Source: Spirochaetota bacterium
Lineage (GTDB): Bacteria; Spirochaetota; Brachyspiria; Brachyspirales; JACRPF01
Direction of reading: 5' to 3'
DNA: 64,000 bases
NCBI GenBank assembly: GCA_016214035.1
Contig: JACRPF010000014.1
Coordinates: 1-64,000, forward strand
Shown here: positions 54,038 through 62,383 of the stretch, piece after piece
Layout: the number at the start of each line of letters is the position of its first letter
Numbering within the stretch: position 1 is the stretch's first letter
Notes under the pieces: model-generated
Databases searched by the model: none
The model's input: the letters and a program-made list of their open reading frames with translations, nothing else
What the model was told of the DNA's origin: nothing
Program-made: the position numbers and the translations under genes

Positions 54038-55024
54038 ATGTTCGATAATCTGGAATTTCATAACCTTGTCGTGGAGAAGCGTGAAGGTTTCTCCGGCGTG
54101 TTCCTGCCGCGCTATCCCGATGCAGTGCGCGCGACTTTGAGTGAGCGGGGACGCTTTGTTTCTATGGAATCCACCGGCGGCGAGATCCGTTTTGTGACGC
54201 CGGCAAAGAACGTCCGGATATACCTGTCGTCACTCGACAATGACAGCGACGTGCATGTGTATCGCGGCGATTTTCACTGCGGCACGCACCGGGTGGTCAA
54301 GGGCGCGACGAGCGTGATTCATCTCGAGGTTCCGGCCCGATTCGCCGAAGTGAAGCCGGAGATGCTTGCGGGGACATTTTCTCCCGATGTGTGGCGCATA
54401 CGGTTCAACCGGTTTGCCGCGCTTCTGCACGATGTGGATGCGTTCGGTTTCGAGGTGCGTCCGCCGTCGCAGGACGAAAAACCGGCGCGTACGCTTCTGG
54501 CATACGGTTCATCGATAACGCATTCGAACGCGAACGGTTATCCCCAGCATGCGGCGCGGCTCTTGAAGACGGATATGCTTAATAAAGGCCTTTCCGGAGC
54601 ATGTCACTGCGAACCGCAGGCGGCGTCATTTATCGCATCGCTTGCGTGGGATTATGCGTTTCTGGAGCTCGGCGTGAACATGCGCGGAGGTTATACGCCG
54701 GACGATTTTCGTTCACGCGCTGAACATCTTATCGACCTCGTGCTTGCGCGCAGGAAACCGGTCGCCGTGACGACGATATACCCCAATTTCTCCGATTATG
54801 AGCTGCATGAAACAACATCGGGCCTCCACGATAAGGCCTATTCGCAGATACTTCGCGACATTGTTTCGCAGAAGAGCAATCCGCTGCTGCATCGTATCGA
54901 AGGTGCCGATGTGCTTTCTGATGTGGGCGGATTAAGCGCCGATCTGATACACCCCGGGGACTTCGGGCACGCGCTTATGGGTGCGAATCTCGCGCGTATA
55001 TTGTCCTCTGTATTCGGGATATAA
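54038..55024 (+). CDS. SGNH/GDSL-type esterase with N-terminal beta-sandwich
   Basis: 328 residues, no signal peptide. Residues 1-145 form a beta-sandwich (FVSMESTGGEIRFVTPAKNVRIYLSS... VWRIRFNRFAALLHDVDAFGFEVRP). Residues 150-328 form an SGNH hydrolase with block I AYGSSITHS (catalytic Ser about 159), block II Gly in LNKGLSGAC, block III Asn in ELGVNMRG, and block V DLIHPGDFGH. This two-domain plan is that of carbohydrate esterases that remove acetyl groups (CE2-like and others). Substrate unknown. It begins 29 bases after the lipoprotein gene with GAAGGA upstream. Confidence 0.82.
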   Translation: MFDNLEFHNLVVEKREGFSGVFLPRYPDAVRATLSERGRFVSMESTGGEIRFVTPAKNVRIYLSSLDNDSDVHVYRGDFHCGTHRVVKGATSVIHLEVPARFAEVKPEMLAGTFSPDVWRIRFNRFAALLHDVDAFGFEVRPPSQDEKPARTLLAYGSSITHSNANGYPQHAARLLKTDMLNKGLSGACHCEPQAASFIASLAWDYAFLELGVNMRGGYTPDDFRSRAEHLIDLVLARRKPVAVTTIYPNFSDYELHETTSGLHDKAYSQILRDIVSQKSNPLLHRIEGADVLSDVGGLSADLIHPGDFGHALMGANLARILSSVFGI

Positions 55025-55058
55025 AGGCCCGGACGGGATTTGTGCGGTCCGGCAGGTT

Positions 55059-55067
55059 ATAGTACCC
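55059..55067. promoter_or_regulatory. ATAGTACCC motif upstream of the XRE gene
   Basis: ATAGTACCC recurs exactly at 55579-55587, and ATAGTAC again at 55540-55546. The three copies bracket the XRE regulator gene, which makes them candidate operators. Confidence 0.35.
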
Positions 55068-55120
55068 AGTTTTGTGAATAGCGTTTCACATAATGTTATT
55101 TCATATTATTTTATTTGATG

Positions 55121-55126
55121 TATAAT
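55121..55126 (+). promoter_or_regulatory. -10 box of the XRE gene (near-leaderless)
   Basis: Perfect TATAAT preceded directly by TG. The -35 region is AT-rich without a good hexamer. The predicted start near 55133 is 4 bases before the ATG, and no ribosome site is present. Confidence 0.5.
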
Positions 55127-55136
55127 CATTCCCGCT

Positions 55137-55484
55137 ATGATAAATGATAATCTCGGTGAACTCATCAAAGAACGTCGACAGACGCTGGGTATGACCCAGG
55201 AGGAGTTCTGCGAACGCGCGAACATCAGTACCGCTTTTCTTTCCTCGGTGGAAAACGGCAAGCGGAACATGAGCCTCACGACATTCTGCAGTATCGTCAA
55301 AGCGCTCGAGATGCGCCCGGAATCGTTCTTCAAACCCGTGCACAGCGACGATCCGTCGATTGCGGTACGTCTCCCGTTCGGCAGGTCGAAGGACGAAATG
55401 CTTGAAGAGATCATGAAACATCTCGACGACATGCCGCGTGAAAAAATAGCGGTATTCCATCACCTGATACGCACCTTGAAATAA
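55137..55484 (+). CDS. XRE-family (Cro/CI-type) regulator
   Basis: 115 residues. Residues 5-62 form a helix-turn-helix of XRE type (LGELIKERRQTLGMTQEEFCERANISTAFLSSVENGKRNMSLTTFCSIVKAL). The C-terminus (about 70-115) is a short helical tail (RSKDEMLEEIMKHLDDMPREKIAVFHHLIRTL), likely for dimerisation. Stand-alone regulators of this size often repress their own and adjacent genes. ATAGTAC motifs on both sides of the gene are candidate targets. The transcript appears nearly leaderless. Confidence 0.9.
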   Translation: MINDNLGELIKERRQTLGMTQEEFCERANISTAFLSSVENGKRNMSLTTFCSIVKALEMRPESFFKPVHSDDPSIAVRLPFGRSKDEMLEEIMKHLDDMPREKIAVFHHLIRTLK

Positions 55485-55520
55485 GCATTTCATATGTCGT
55501 AACGTATGCGCTGCGACGCC

Positions 55521-55549
55521 TTGATAAATAGCCTGTTCCATAGTACTAT
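55521..55549 (+). promoter_or_regulatory. Promoter of the polyprenyl synthase operon
   Basis: TTGATA (55521-55526), 17-bp spacer, TACTAT (55544-55549), overlapping the palindrome TAGTACTA (55541-55548). The predicted start is near 55556. Confidence 0.5.
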
Positions 55550-55585
55550 CCAATATGTAGACATTACGTCTGCATATCATAGTAC
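55539..55585. promoter_or_regulatory. Candidate operator: CATAGTAC repeats flanking a 10-bp hairpin
   Basis: CATAGTAC occurs at 55539-55546 and 55578-55585. Between them ATATGTAGAC (55553-55562) and GTCTGCATAT (55568-55577) pair over 10 bp with one G-T pair and loop ATTAC. The first repeat lies on the -10 box, and the hairpin begins at the predicted transcript start. XRE binding is an inference. Confidence 0.45.
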
Positions 55586-55599
55586 CCCATAGGTAATAG

Positions 55600-56562
55600 A
55601 TGACGGTGACTGCGAAAAATAGTATCCGGCAGAATGCATACGCGCTGGTCAGCAGGCATATCGGCGGCGATCGTGTGCGTGTCCAGCGGATGATATCCGC
55701 TCAGTTCGGCGGTTACCGCGGTCTTCCGCGGCATGCCGGCGATTATTTTTTCTCGAAGAACGGAAAGATGATACGCGCATCGCTTGCGCTGCTTCTGGCG
55801 AAGGAGTGCGGTGCCATCAACCAGCGGGTATGCCGGTTTGCCGCCGCTGTTGAACTGATACACGCGGCAAGCCTCATCCATGACGATATCATTGACGGAG
55901 AGGCGCTCCGGCGCGGCAGGGCTACGCTCAATAAAAAGTGGAATAACAAGGTTGCGCTCCTGTTCGGCGATCTTGTTTTCGTGAAAGCGTTCGGTCTTTT
56001 CAACTCGCTTGAGCATCAGAAGATCAACAAGAAACTCCTCGCGGCGGTGGATGAGATGTGTGTGGCGCAGCTTGTGGAAAGCGAGCGGCGCTTTGACCTG
56101 TCAATGACACCCGACGCGTACCTCGGCATTGCCGGCGGGAAAACGGCGGCGCTGTTCGAACTCTGCGGTTTCGGCGCACTCGCGCTTTCGGATGCTGACG
56201 CCGCGGCGGGGGCATCCGTGGGCCGGTCTATCGGCATGGCATTTCAGCTTCTCGATGACGCGGATGACATCGGCGCGAACGACCTCACTGAAGGATATTT
56301 TACGTATCCGCTGCTTCATACCTTACGTCATTGCGGTGCGGCCGATAAACGGGCGCTTCGCAAACGGCTTCGTCCCGGCATCACCGCTGACGAGCGTGAC
56401 GAGGTAAAAAACATCATCGTACGGACGGGCGGACTTACCGCGGGTAATGAGCGTGCGGCCGGATATCTTGACAAGGCGCAAAGCGAACTCAAGCGTGCAG
56501 GACTTGCTAGTACCGCGCTTTTCTCGCTCATTGATGAGCTTCGCGCGAGAAGCGGTGTTTGA
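55600..56562 (+). CDS. Polyprenyl diphosphate synthase (trans-isoprenyl, IspB/IspA-like)
   Basis: 320 residues, all-helical isoprenyl synthase. The first aspartate-rich motif is LIHDDIIDGEALRRG (DDxxD near residues 93-97). The second is LLDDADDIG (near 218), and it lacks the usual DDILD wording but keeps the two Asp pairs. It extends allylic diphosphates with isopentenyl diphosphate to make a quinone side chain or carrier lipid. The chain length cannot be fixed by eye, and small residues before the first motif leave medium or long products possible. First gene of an operon with the NAD(P)HX-repair and UlaG-like genes. Confidence 0.88.
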   Translation: MTVTAKNSIRQNAYALVSRHIGGDRVRVQRMISAQFGGYRGLPRHAGDYFFSKNGKMIRASLALLLAKECGAINQRVCRFAAAVELIHAASLIHDDIIDGEALRRGRATLNKKWNNKVALLFGDLVFVKAFGLFNSLEHQKINKKLLAAVDEMCVAQLVESERRFDLSMTPDAYLGIAGGKTAALFELCGFGALALSDADAAAGASVGRSIGMAFQLLDDADDIGANDLTEGYFTYPLLHTLRHCGAADKRALRKRLRPGITADERDEVKNIIVRTGGLTAGNERAAGYLDKAQSELKRAGLASTALFSLIDELRARSGV

Positions 56563-56591
56563 CGGACATGCCGAATCATCCGGGGTGAACG

Positions 56592-58166
56592 ATGAACGTG
56601 ATACGTATCGCCGATATGCAGGATATCGATAGGCTGGCTGTTCATCGGTACAAAATACCGTCGCTATTGCTTATGGAACACGCCGGGTACGGTATGTTCA
56701 CGCAATTCAAACACCATTTCCCCAAGCGGTGTTCGGTAACCGTCATCTCCGGTACGGGGAATAACGGCGGCGACGGGCTGGTGCTGGCACGTAATCTTTC
56801 AGCACATGGATATCACGTAACAGTAATTGTGTGCGGTGATCGCGGCAGATGTACGGCTGATTTTAAAACGAATTTTGATATGGTAGAAACAAGCGGTGTG
56901 ACGGTAGTCGAGGTGCCGCATGAACGCGCAGTTGTAAAGTCTGTCGGCAGGATAAAAAATACCGATGTCATTGTGGACGCCTTGTTCGGTACCGGACTAA
57001 ATCGTCCTCCCGCCGGTACCGCGAAAAAACTCATCGCAGCGATGAATGCGTCAGACGCAAAACGTGTTTCACTCGATATACCGTCGGGACTTCCGTCAGT
57101 AAAGGACGGAGGAATATGTGTTCATGCGGACAGGACATACACCGTCGGTCTTCCGAAAGATATCTTTTTCCGGGCGCCGTATTGTGCGTATATCGGTTTG
57201 CTCAGTGTAGTCCCGTCGATATTTCCTTCAGAGCTTCTTAACCGCGGCACGGTACAGATGCTTGATGCCGCAGCGTTATCAACCGTACGAATACCGGAAA
57301 ACCGTTTCGGCGACAAACGTTCCGCTGTCGTTGGTCTTGTCGCCGGAAGCGCGCGGTATCCCGGGGCTGCGGTCATGGCTGCCGCTGCAATGTATCGTCT
57401 CGGTGCAGGATACATCCATCTTGTCGTTCCCGGAGCGATACGCGGCCTGGTTCAGAAAAAACTACCGCCGGAAATTGTTGTCACGGGTATCGGTGACAGA
57501 AATACCGATTACTTTACCGGAGCGCATGTTCCATCAGTTGCAGACGTGCTTTCGAATGCCGGCGCGGTGTGCATCGGCTGCGGCATTGGCCGTGAAAAAG
57601 AAACCGGCGTGTTTTTCGAAGCCGTTCTGCCGAAGCTGCCGCGGCGTACGCTTATAGACGCTGACGGATTGTATTTCCTGAGCGGACAGCCGCCATTGCT
57701 GCAGAAAATAAAATGCGATGTGATAATCACGCCGCATATATTCGAATACGCGCGGATTACGGGACTTACGCCGGATGCGATTCGGGAGAATCCGGAAGCA
57801 TCACTTATGGCATATAAGCACAAAGGCACGGCGCACATCGTGCTGAAAGATGCAATAACGTTTGTGCGTGCGTCGTCGTCGTTGTTCATACACAATCATC
57901 CCGCGGACGGCATGGGTAAAGCGGGTATGGGTGATGTGCTCGCGGGTATCATCACCGCACTGTGGGCGCGGGGATTCTCCGCTGAGGATGCGATGAAGCT
58001 TGGTGTATACCTGCACGGTGCGTCTTTCCGTCAAGTCCGCAGAAAACGCGGAGCCGCGGCTGTTATGCCTACCGATGTGGGTGAAGCGGTAGGTACGATG
58101 TATGCGCGTTTTTTTTCAGCGTATAAGCATAAGAAAATTGAAAGTATCAGGAAGCGGTCAGTATGA
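56592..58166 (+). CDS. nnr: Bifunctional NAD(P)HX epimerase/ADP-dependent NAD(P)HX dehydratase
   Basis: 524 residues. The N-terminal YjeF/NnrE epimerase (about 1-215) has MEHAGYGMF, VISGTGNNGGDGLVLARNL (near 52-70) and VDALFGTGLNRPPAG. The C-terminal NnrD kinase-like dehydratase (about 230-510) has VAGSARYPGAAVMAAAAMYRLGAGY, VIITPHIFEYARITG and the catalytic MGKAGMGDVLAGII (near 440-453). It repairs hydrated NADH/NADPH in the cytoplasm. Length matches the fused bacterial Nnr (about 500). The next gene overlaps its end by 4 bases (ATGA), a sign of translational coupling. Confidence 0.95.
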   Translation: MNVIRIADMQDIDRLAVHRYKIPSLLLMEHAGYGMFTQFKHHFPKRCSVTVISGTGNNGGDGLVLARNLSAHGYHVTVIVCGDRGRCTADFKTNFDMVETSGVTVVEVPHERAVVKSVGRIKNTDVIVDALFGTGLNRPPAGTAKKLIAAMNASDAKRVSLDIPSGLPSVKDGGICVHADRTYTVGLPKDIFFRAPYCAYIGLLSVVPSIFPSELLNRGTVQMLDAAALSTVRIPENRFGDKRSAVVGLVAGSARYPGAAVMAAAAMYRLGAGYIHLVVPGAIRGLVQKKLPPEIVVTGIGDRNTDYFTGAHVPSVADVLSNAGAVCIGCGIGREKETGVFFEAVLPKLPRRTLIDADGLYFLSGQPPLLQKIKCDVIITPHIFEYARITGLTPDAIRENPEASLMAYKHKGTAHIVLKDAITFVRASSSLFIHNHPADGMGKAGMGDVLAGIITALWARGFSAEDAMKLGVYLHGASFRQVRRKRGAAAVMPTDVGEAVGTMYARFFSAYKHKKIESIRKRSV

Positions 58167-58981
58167 AAACAGGAAAGCAGCTGATTGCGGAAATCGATTC
58201 TTATCCCGTTGGAAAAGGATGCATTACATTCTGGTGGCTGGGACAGCACAGTTATGTGCTTAAAACCGCAAGAAAGATTATCTATCTCGACCCGTATCTG
58301 AGCCCGGCTCCGAGCAGACTGCTTCAATCTCCGCTCAAGCCCGAGGAAATTACCAATGCTGATATCGTCACCGGCAGTCATGACCATAGCGACCATATCG
58401 ACCATCCGGTGCTGCCGGCGCTGATGAATGCGTCTCCGAAATGCAAGCTGCTCGTCCCGAAAGCGGCTGCCGCCGCGCTTCGTAAGGATAATATCGATAT
58501 GGCGCGGGTGTGTACGCTCGATGACGGCGGCGTGTACGATTCAGACGGGGTGCGGATTACAGCGGTCAAAGCGGCGCATGAGTTCTTCGACTATGACGAA
58601 AAAGCGGGATATCCGTATCTCGGCTTCATCATAGAAACGGACGGCGTTGCGGTATATCACTCGGGAGACACCTGCAATTATGAGGGGCTTGCCGCCGCGC
58701 TCAGGCAATGGGATCTGACAGCAGCGTTCCTGCCGATAAATGGACGTGACGCGAAACGCTTACGCGCCGGCTGCATCGGAAATATGACATATCAGGAAGC
58801 GGTGGATCTCGCCGGTACAATCACGGTCGGCGCGGTGATACCAGGTCATTACGGTATGTTCGCTATGAATACTGCCGACCCGGCACTGTTCGCCGATTAT
58901 CTCGATGCAAAATATCCGGAGCGACGCTCTGCGCTGCCGAAGTTCGGAGAGCCGGTGGATATCAGTAAAACCACAGACTGA
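58163..58981 (+). CDS. UlaG-like metallo-beta-lactamase-fold hydrolase
   Basis: 272 residues. The zinc motif HxHxDH appears as HDHSDH in TGSHDHSDHID (about 71-81). Other ligands are probably in VKAAHEFF, VYHSGDTCNYEG and PGHYGMF. The opening TFWWLGQHSYVLKTARKIIYLDPYL and the segment MTYQEAVDLAGTITVGAVIPGHYGMF fit the UlaG (L-ascorbate-6-phosphate lactonase) branch. Without ula neighbours the substrate is unknown. It overlaps nnr by 4 bases and ends the operon; the broken lemA gene converges on it. Confidence 0.85.
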   Translation: MKTGKQLIAEIDSYPVGKGCITFWWLGQHSYVLKTARKIIYLDPYLSPAPSRLLQSPLKPEEITNADIVTGSHDHSDHIDHPVLPALMNASPKCKLLVPKAAAAALRKDNIDMARVCTLDDGGVYDSDGVRITAVKAAHEFFDYDEKAGYPYLGFIIETDGVAVYHSGDTCNYEGLAAALRQWDLTAAFLPINGRDAKRLRAGCIGNMTYQEAVDLAGTITVGAVIPGHYGMFAMNTADPALFADYLDAKYPERRSALPKFGEPVDISKTTD

Positions 58982-58989
58982 ACTGGCGC

Positions 58990-59544
58990 TCAGAATTTCA
59001 CGTTGACCGGGCGGCGTTCCTCGGGATTGTCGACGGTAAAATATGCCCGCTGTGTGAATCCGAACGCGCCGGCGATGATATTCGACGGGAAAGTCTCACA
59101 TGCGGTATTAAGCTCACGCACCACGTCGTTGTAGGTGAGGCGCGCGGATTGTATCTCCTGTTCTATCTCGGAAAGTGTGCGCTGCAGATCGATGAAATGC
59201 GCATCTGCTTTGAGATTCGGATATTGTTCCGAAAGTGCGAATATACTTTTCAAGGCGCCCGTGATCATGTTCTCAGCGCTTGCTTTCGCCTCAAAACCGT
59301 CAGCCGACATCGCCTTTCCGCGCGCCTCGATGACGGCGGTGAGCGTCTACTTTTCATGCGCGGCATAACCTTTCACGGTTTCGACCAGATTGGGAATGAG
59401 ATCGTAGCGGCGTTTGAGCTGCACGTCGATGCCGCTGAGGGTCGCGTCGACACGGTTCTTCAGTCCGATGAGCCCGTTATACAGCATTATCATGACAATG
59501 ATCGGCAGCAGTATCACGATTGCGATGACAGCGAATATGAACAT
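58990..59544 (-). pseudogene. lemA: lemA gene interrupted by an in-frame amber codon
   Basis: From the ATG at 59544 (AGGAG 6 bases upstream) the frame encodes 65 residues: an N-terminal membrane helix ([20 protein letters not shown]), then [25 protein letters not shown]. It meets TAG at 59347-59349. The same frame continues for 118 more residues with normal LemA sequence (TLTAVIEARGKAMSADGF... SEQYPNLKAD... FTVDNPEERRPVNVKF). Total length without the stop is 184, the family norm. At this place LemA usually has Glu (HEKETL), so a single GAG-to-TAG change explains it. Point mutation, sequencing error and readthrough are the options; no other damage is visible. Confidence 0.85.
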
Positions 59545-59675
59545 GATGAACTCCTGATACGGATTTTGCGCCGCCGGAAAGTACTTCCGCTTCAGACGCT
59601 CATACAATTATACTAAAGAAGCGGCGCTATAGCAACACGTGCCGGATGCTCATATCGCGGAAACATGCCGTCGAA

Positions 59676-59703
59676 TTGACAATCAGAAAAAATGGACTAT
59701 AGT
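59676..59703 (+). promoter_or_regulatory. Promoter of nitroreductase gene at 59734
   Basis: Perfect -35 TTGACA (59676-59681), 16-bp spacer, -10 TATAGT (59698-59703). The predicted start near 59710 gives a 24-base leader with AGAGGAG. Confidence 0.7.
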
Positions 59704-59733
59704 AGTATTATGAATTGATCAGAGGAGTACCGT

Positions 59734-60282
59734 ATGGAATTCAAAGACCTCATCGAACAACGGCGTGCTACACGATCGCTCGCGCCGGTTACGATAACCG
59801 ATGCGATGGTGGAATCACTCGCAAAGTCGGCATCGCTTGCACCGTCATGCTTCAATAAACAGCCGTGGCGCTTTGAATTTGTTTATTCCGCGAACATGCT
59901 TCCAAAGATCAAGACCGCGCTCAATTCCCCCGGCAACGACTGGGCACAGGCGGCCTCGCTTATCATCGCCGTTCACAGCACCAGAGAACTTGACTGCATG
60001 GTAAAGGAACGGGATTATTTTCTGTTCGACACCGGCATGGGCGTAGCACTTATGCTGCTTGCCGGCATCGAGATGGGGCTCGTGATGCATCCGATCGCCG
60101 GATACGATGCCATCGCCGCGAAAAGCATACTCGGACTTCCCGAATCGCACACGGTGATCACACTCATTATCGCCGGAGCGAAGGCTGCGGAGTTCAATCC
60201 GATATTAAATGAATCGCAGCGCGCAAGCGAAACGGTCCGTCCTGCGCGGTTTGCCTTCGACGCATTCGCACATAAACGCTGA
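59734..60282 (+). CDS. Nitroreductase-family flavoprotein (second copy)
   Basis: 182 residues with GAGGAG before the ATG. The FMN motifs are IEQRRATRSLAPVTITD at the N-terminus, LAPSCFNKQPWRFEFVY, and LFDTGMGVALMLLAGIEMGLVMHPIAGYD in the middle. The fold matches the nitroreductase at 33804, but the sequences differ widely, so they are paralogues with different substrates. It is expected to be a homodimeric cytoplasmic FMN enzyme using NAD(P)H. It is followed after 19 bases by a GH36-type gene that may share its transcript. Confidence 0.9.
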   Translation: MEFKDLIEQRRATRSLAPVTITDAMVESLAKSASLAPSCFNKQPWRFEFVYSANMLPKIKTALNSPGNDWAQAASLIIAVHSTRELDCMVKERDYFLFDTGMGVALMLLAGIEMGLVMHPIAGYDAIAAKSILGLPESHTVITLIIAGAKAAEFNPILNESQRASETVRPARFAFDAFAHKR

Positions 60283-60301
60283 CAATCCGGGAGCACTATT
60301 G

Positions 60302-62350
60302 ATGAGTCTTCACACAAGCGACAGTTTCAACGACTGCTACTATTCCTTTTCCAACGGTATACTGGTCATCGGCAACAGCAGATTTGAGCACAAGGTTGTT
60401 TTCGAACAGAATGTGCCGCGTGCCGATTATATGCTTGATAAGGCATTGCGCTACCGCTGGGAGAACATCAGAACAAAATCGGCGCTCTGCAATCTGCCGT
60501 TCATTGACTGGCAGTCGGTTGCGATTGAAAGTTCATCGCTGGTAAGAAATAATAATGATCTTTCTGAACGTTCACTGCTCATTGATCTTGCGCTCACGGC
60601 GCCCGATCTGTCGGCACATATGACGTGGCAGATATATCCCGCAATGCCGTTCTTTACCGCACGGATGTTTGTCAAAAAAATGAAGGCGTCCGAGACAGCG
60701 GCCGCGAGCGGGGTTAATCACGGAAATATTGAAAAGCTTGAGCAGGCGGCAAAGTGGCAGATCCCCGAGTCAGGTACCATCTATACGCTTCCCATCGACG
60801 AGCGTCATCTAAAGCTGGATGCGATACGTCTCCACGATATCACCGACCATAACGACATGCTGGTGAAAACGACCACCGAGCAGCTCTATACGGCACGACG
60901 GCAGCGCTTTTCCGGTAACATATTTTTGATGCACCGGTATCTGCACGGCAACACACTTATGATAGTAAAGGAAGGTCCGACACCTGATGCATCGCTTTCC
61001 CGCAATGCGGAGGAATTATCAATTCAGGGTAACACCGCGGTCTCGCTGATCGGGACCGGACTGGGGACGGAGGCGTATGAAGGTGAAGCGCTTCCATGCT
61101 ACGGGATAACCGTCGGTGTGGGTACATGCGGCGGCATGCTCCGTGAATACAAACGATTCTACCGCGCCACCCACAGTGATACGGAGAATACAACGCTTAC
61201 GGTCATGTCCAACACCTGGGGCGACCGTAATCAGGACAAAGCGGTGAACGAATCGTTTATGACGCAGGAGATTTTCGCGGCAAAGCTCATTGGTGTTGAC
61301 GTAGTTGAGATAGATGACGGCTGGCAGCAGGGTGTTACCTCGAATTCCGCGCTGAAAAAAGGCGGAGTCTGGGAGGGATATTACGCGGCGGACCCCGGAT
61401 TTTGGAACGTCAACGCGGTGAAATTCCCGCACGGACTTGACCCGCTCGTCACTCAGGCTGTGGGCAGCGGTTTGTCGGTGGGACTCTGGTTCTCGCCGGA
61501 CTCATCGAACGATTTCGCCAATCATGAAAAGGATGCGGCGGTATTACACGGCTTCTATCAGAAATACGGCATCCGGCATTTCAAACTCGACGGCATCAAG
61601 ATACGCAACAAGACCTGCGAGGCGAATCTCATCAAGCTCATGACGCACGTGATACGCGACAGCAATGCTCGCGTGGCGTTCACGCTCGACGTCACCGCCG
61701 AAGTGCGGTTCGGGTATATCTATGAAAAGCAGTTCGGCACGCTCTTCGTGGAGAACCGTTATACCGATTGGGGGAATTATTATCCGCACCGGACACTGAA
61801 AAACGTGTGGCTTCTCTCCGGTGTACTTCCCGCGAGAAAACTCCAGTTCGAGGTGCTCAATAATAAACGCAATCGCGAAAAATACGGCGACGATCCGCTC
61901 GCACCCGCAATGTACGGTATCGACTATCTTTTCGCGAGCGTCATGGTGTCGCATCCATTGCTCTGGATGGAACTCCAGCATCTCACGCCCGACGATGCGT
62001 CGACGTTGGCAAACATTATCGCGGTGTTCAAACAGCACCGTGACGCGCTGCATGCAGCCGAAGTGTTTCCCATCGGTGAAATCCCCGACGGCACCTCGTT
62101 CACCGGCTTTCAGGCGGTCACCGGTGCCGACGAAGGATATCTTATACTCATCAAGGAATACTCATCCCGGCAATCGTACCGGTATAAGCTTACGGATGCT
62201 GCGGGCAGGACGCTCACGGTCACCGAGCTTGCCACGAACGCCTCCGGCGGATATACGGTTGCCGCCGCTGTCGACGCGGAAGGGTATATCGATGTCTCGA
62301 TATCGTCGCCGCGTTCGTATGTTTTTTTGAAATATTGCATTGAGAACTGA
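60302..62350 (+). CDS. GH36-type alpha-galactosidase-like enzyme
   Basis: 682 residues from the ATG at 60302 (GGGAG about 9 bases upstream; the longer frame overlaps the nitroreductase). An N-terminal beta-supersandwich (about 1-300) precedes a (beta/alpha)8 barrel with VMSNTWGDRNQD, VVEIDDGWQQG, GLWFSPDSSNDFANH, the nucleophile D430 in FKLDGIK, and the probable acid/base D489 in ENRYTDWGNYYP. A C-terminal sandwich ends the protein. It lacks a signal peptide. It differs from the GH36 at 21288 in its barrel wording (FKLDGIK against YTKLDFL), so the two likely have different specificities. The alternative is an unclassified GH-D clan enzyme. Confidence 0.8.
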   Translation: MSLHTSDSFNDCYYSFSNGILVIGNSRFEHKVVFEQNVPRADYMLDKALRYRWENIRTKSALCNLPFIDWQSVAIESSSLVRNNNDLSERSLLIDLALTAPDLSAHMTWQIYPAMPFFTARMFVKKMKASETAAASGVNHGNIEKLEQAAKWQIPESGTIYTLPIDERHLKLDAIRLHDITDHNDMLVKTTTEQLYTARRQRFSGNIFLMHRYLHGNTLMIVKEGPTPDASLSRNAEELSIQGNTAVSLIGTGLGTEAYEGEALPCYGITVGVGTCGGMLREYKRFYRATHSDTENTTLTVMSNTWGDRNQDKAVNESFMTQEIFAAKLIGVDVVEIDDGWQQGVTSNSALKKGGVWEGYYAADPGFWNVNAVKFPHGLDPLVTQAVGSGLSVGLWFSPDSSNDFANHEKDAAVLHGFYQKYGIRHFKLDGIKIRNKTCEANLIKLMTHVIRDSNARVAFTLDVTAEVRFGYIYEKQFGTLFVENRYTDWGNYYPHRTLKNVWLLSGVLPARKLQFEVLNNKRNREKYGDDPLAPAMYGIDYLFASVMVSHPLLWMELQHLTPDDASTLANIIAVFKQHRDALHAAEVFPIGEIPDGTSFTGFQAVTGADEGYLILIKEYSSRQSYRYKLTDAAGRTLTVTELATNASGGYTVAAAVDAEGYIDVSISSPRSYVFLKYCIEN

Positions 62351-62383
62351 CAGGGCAGAACCGCATCGGGCATTGACGGCTGT

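Noticed and set aside
59347-59349. TAG reassigned as a sense codon genome-wide
   Set aside because: TAG ends several other intact genes in this window, so reassignment does not fit; a local mutation or error in lemA is simpler.
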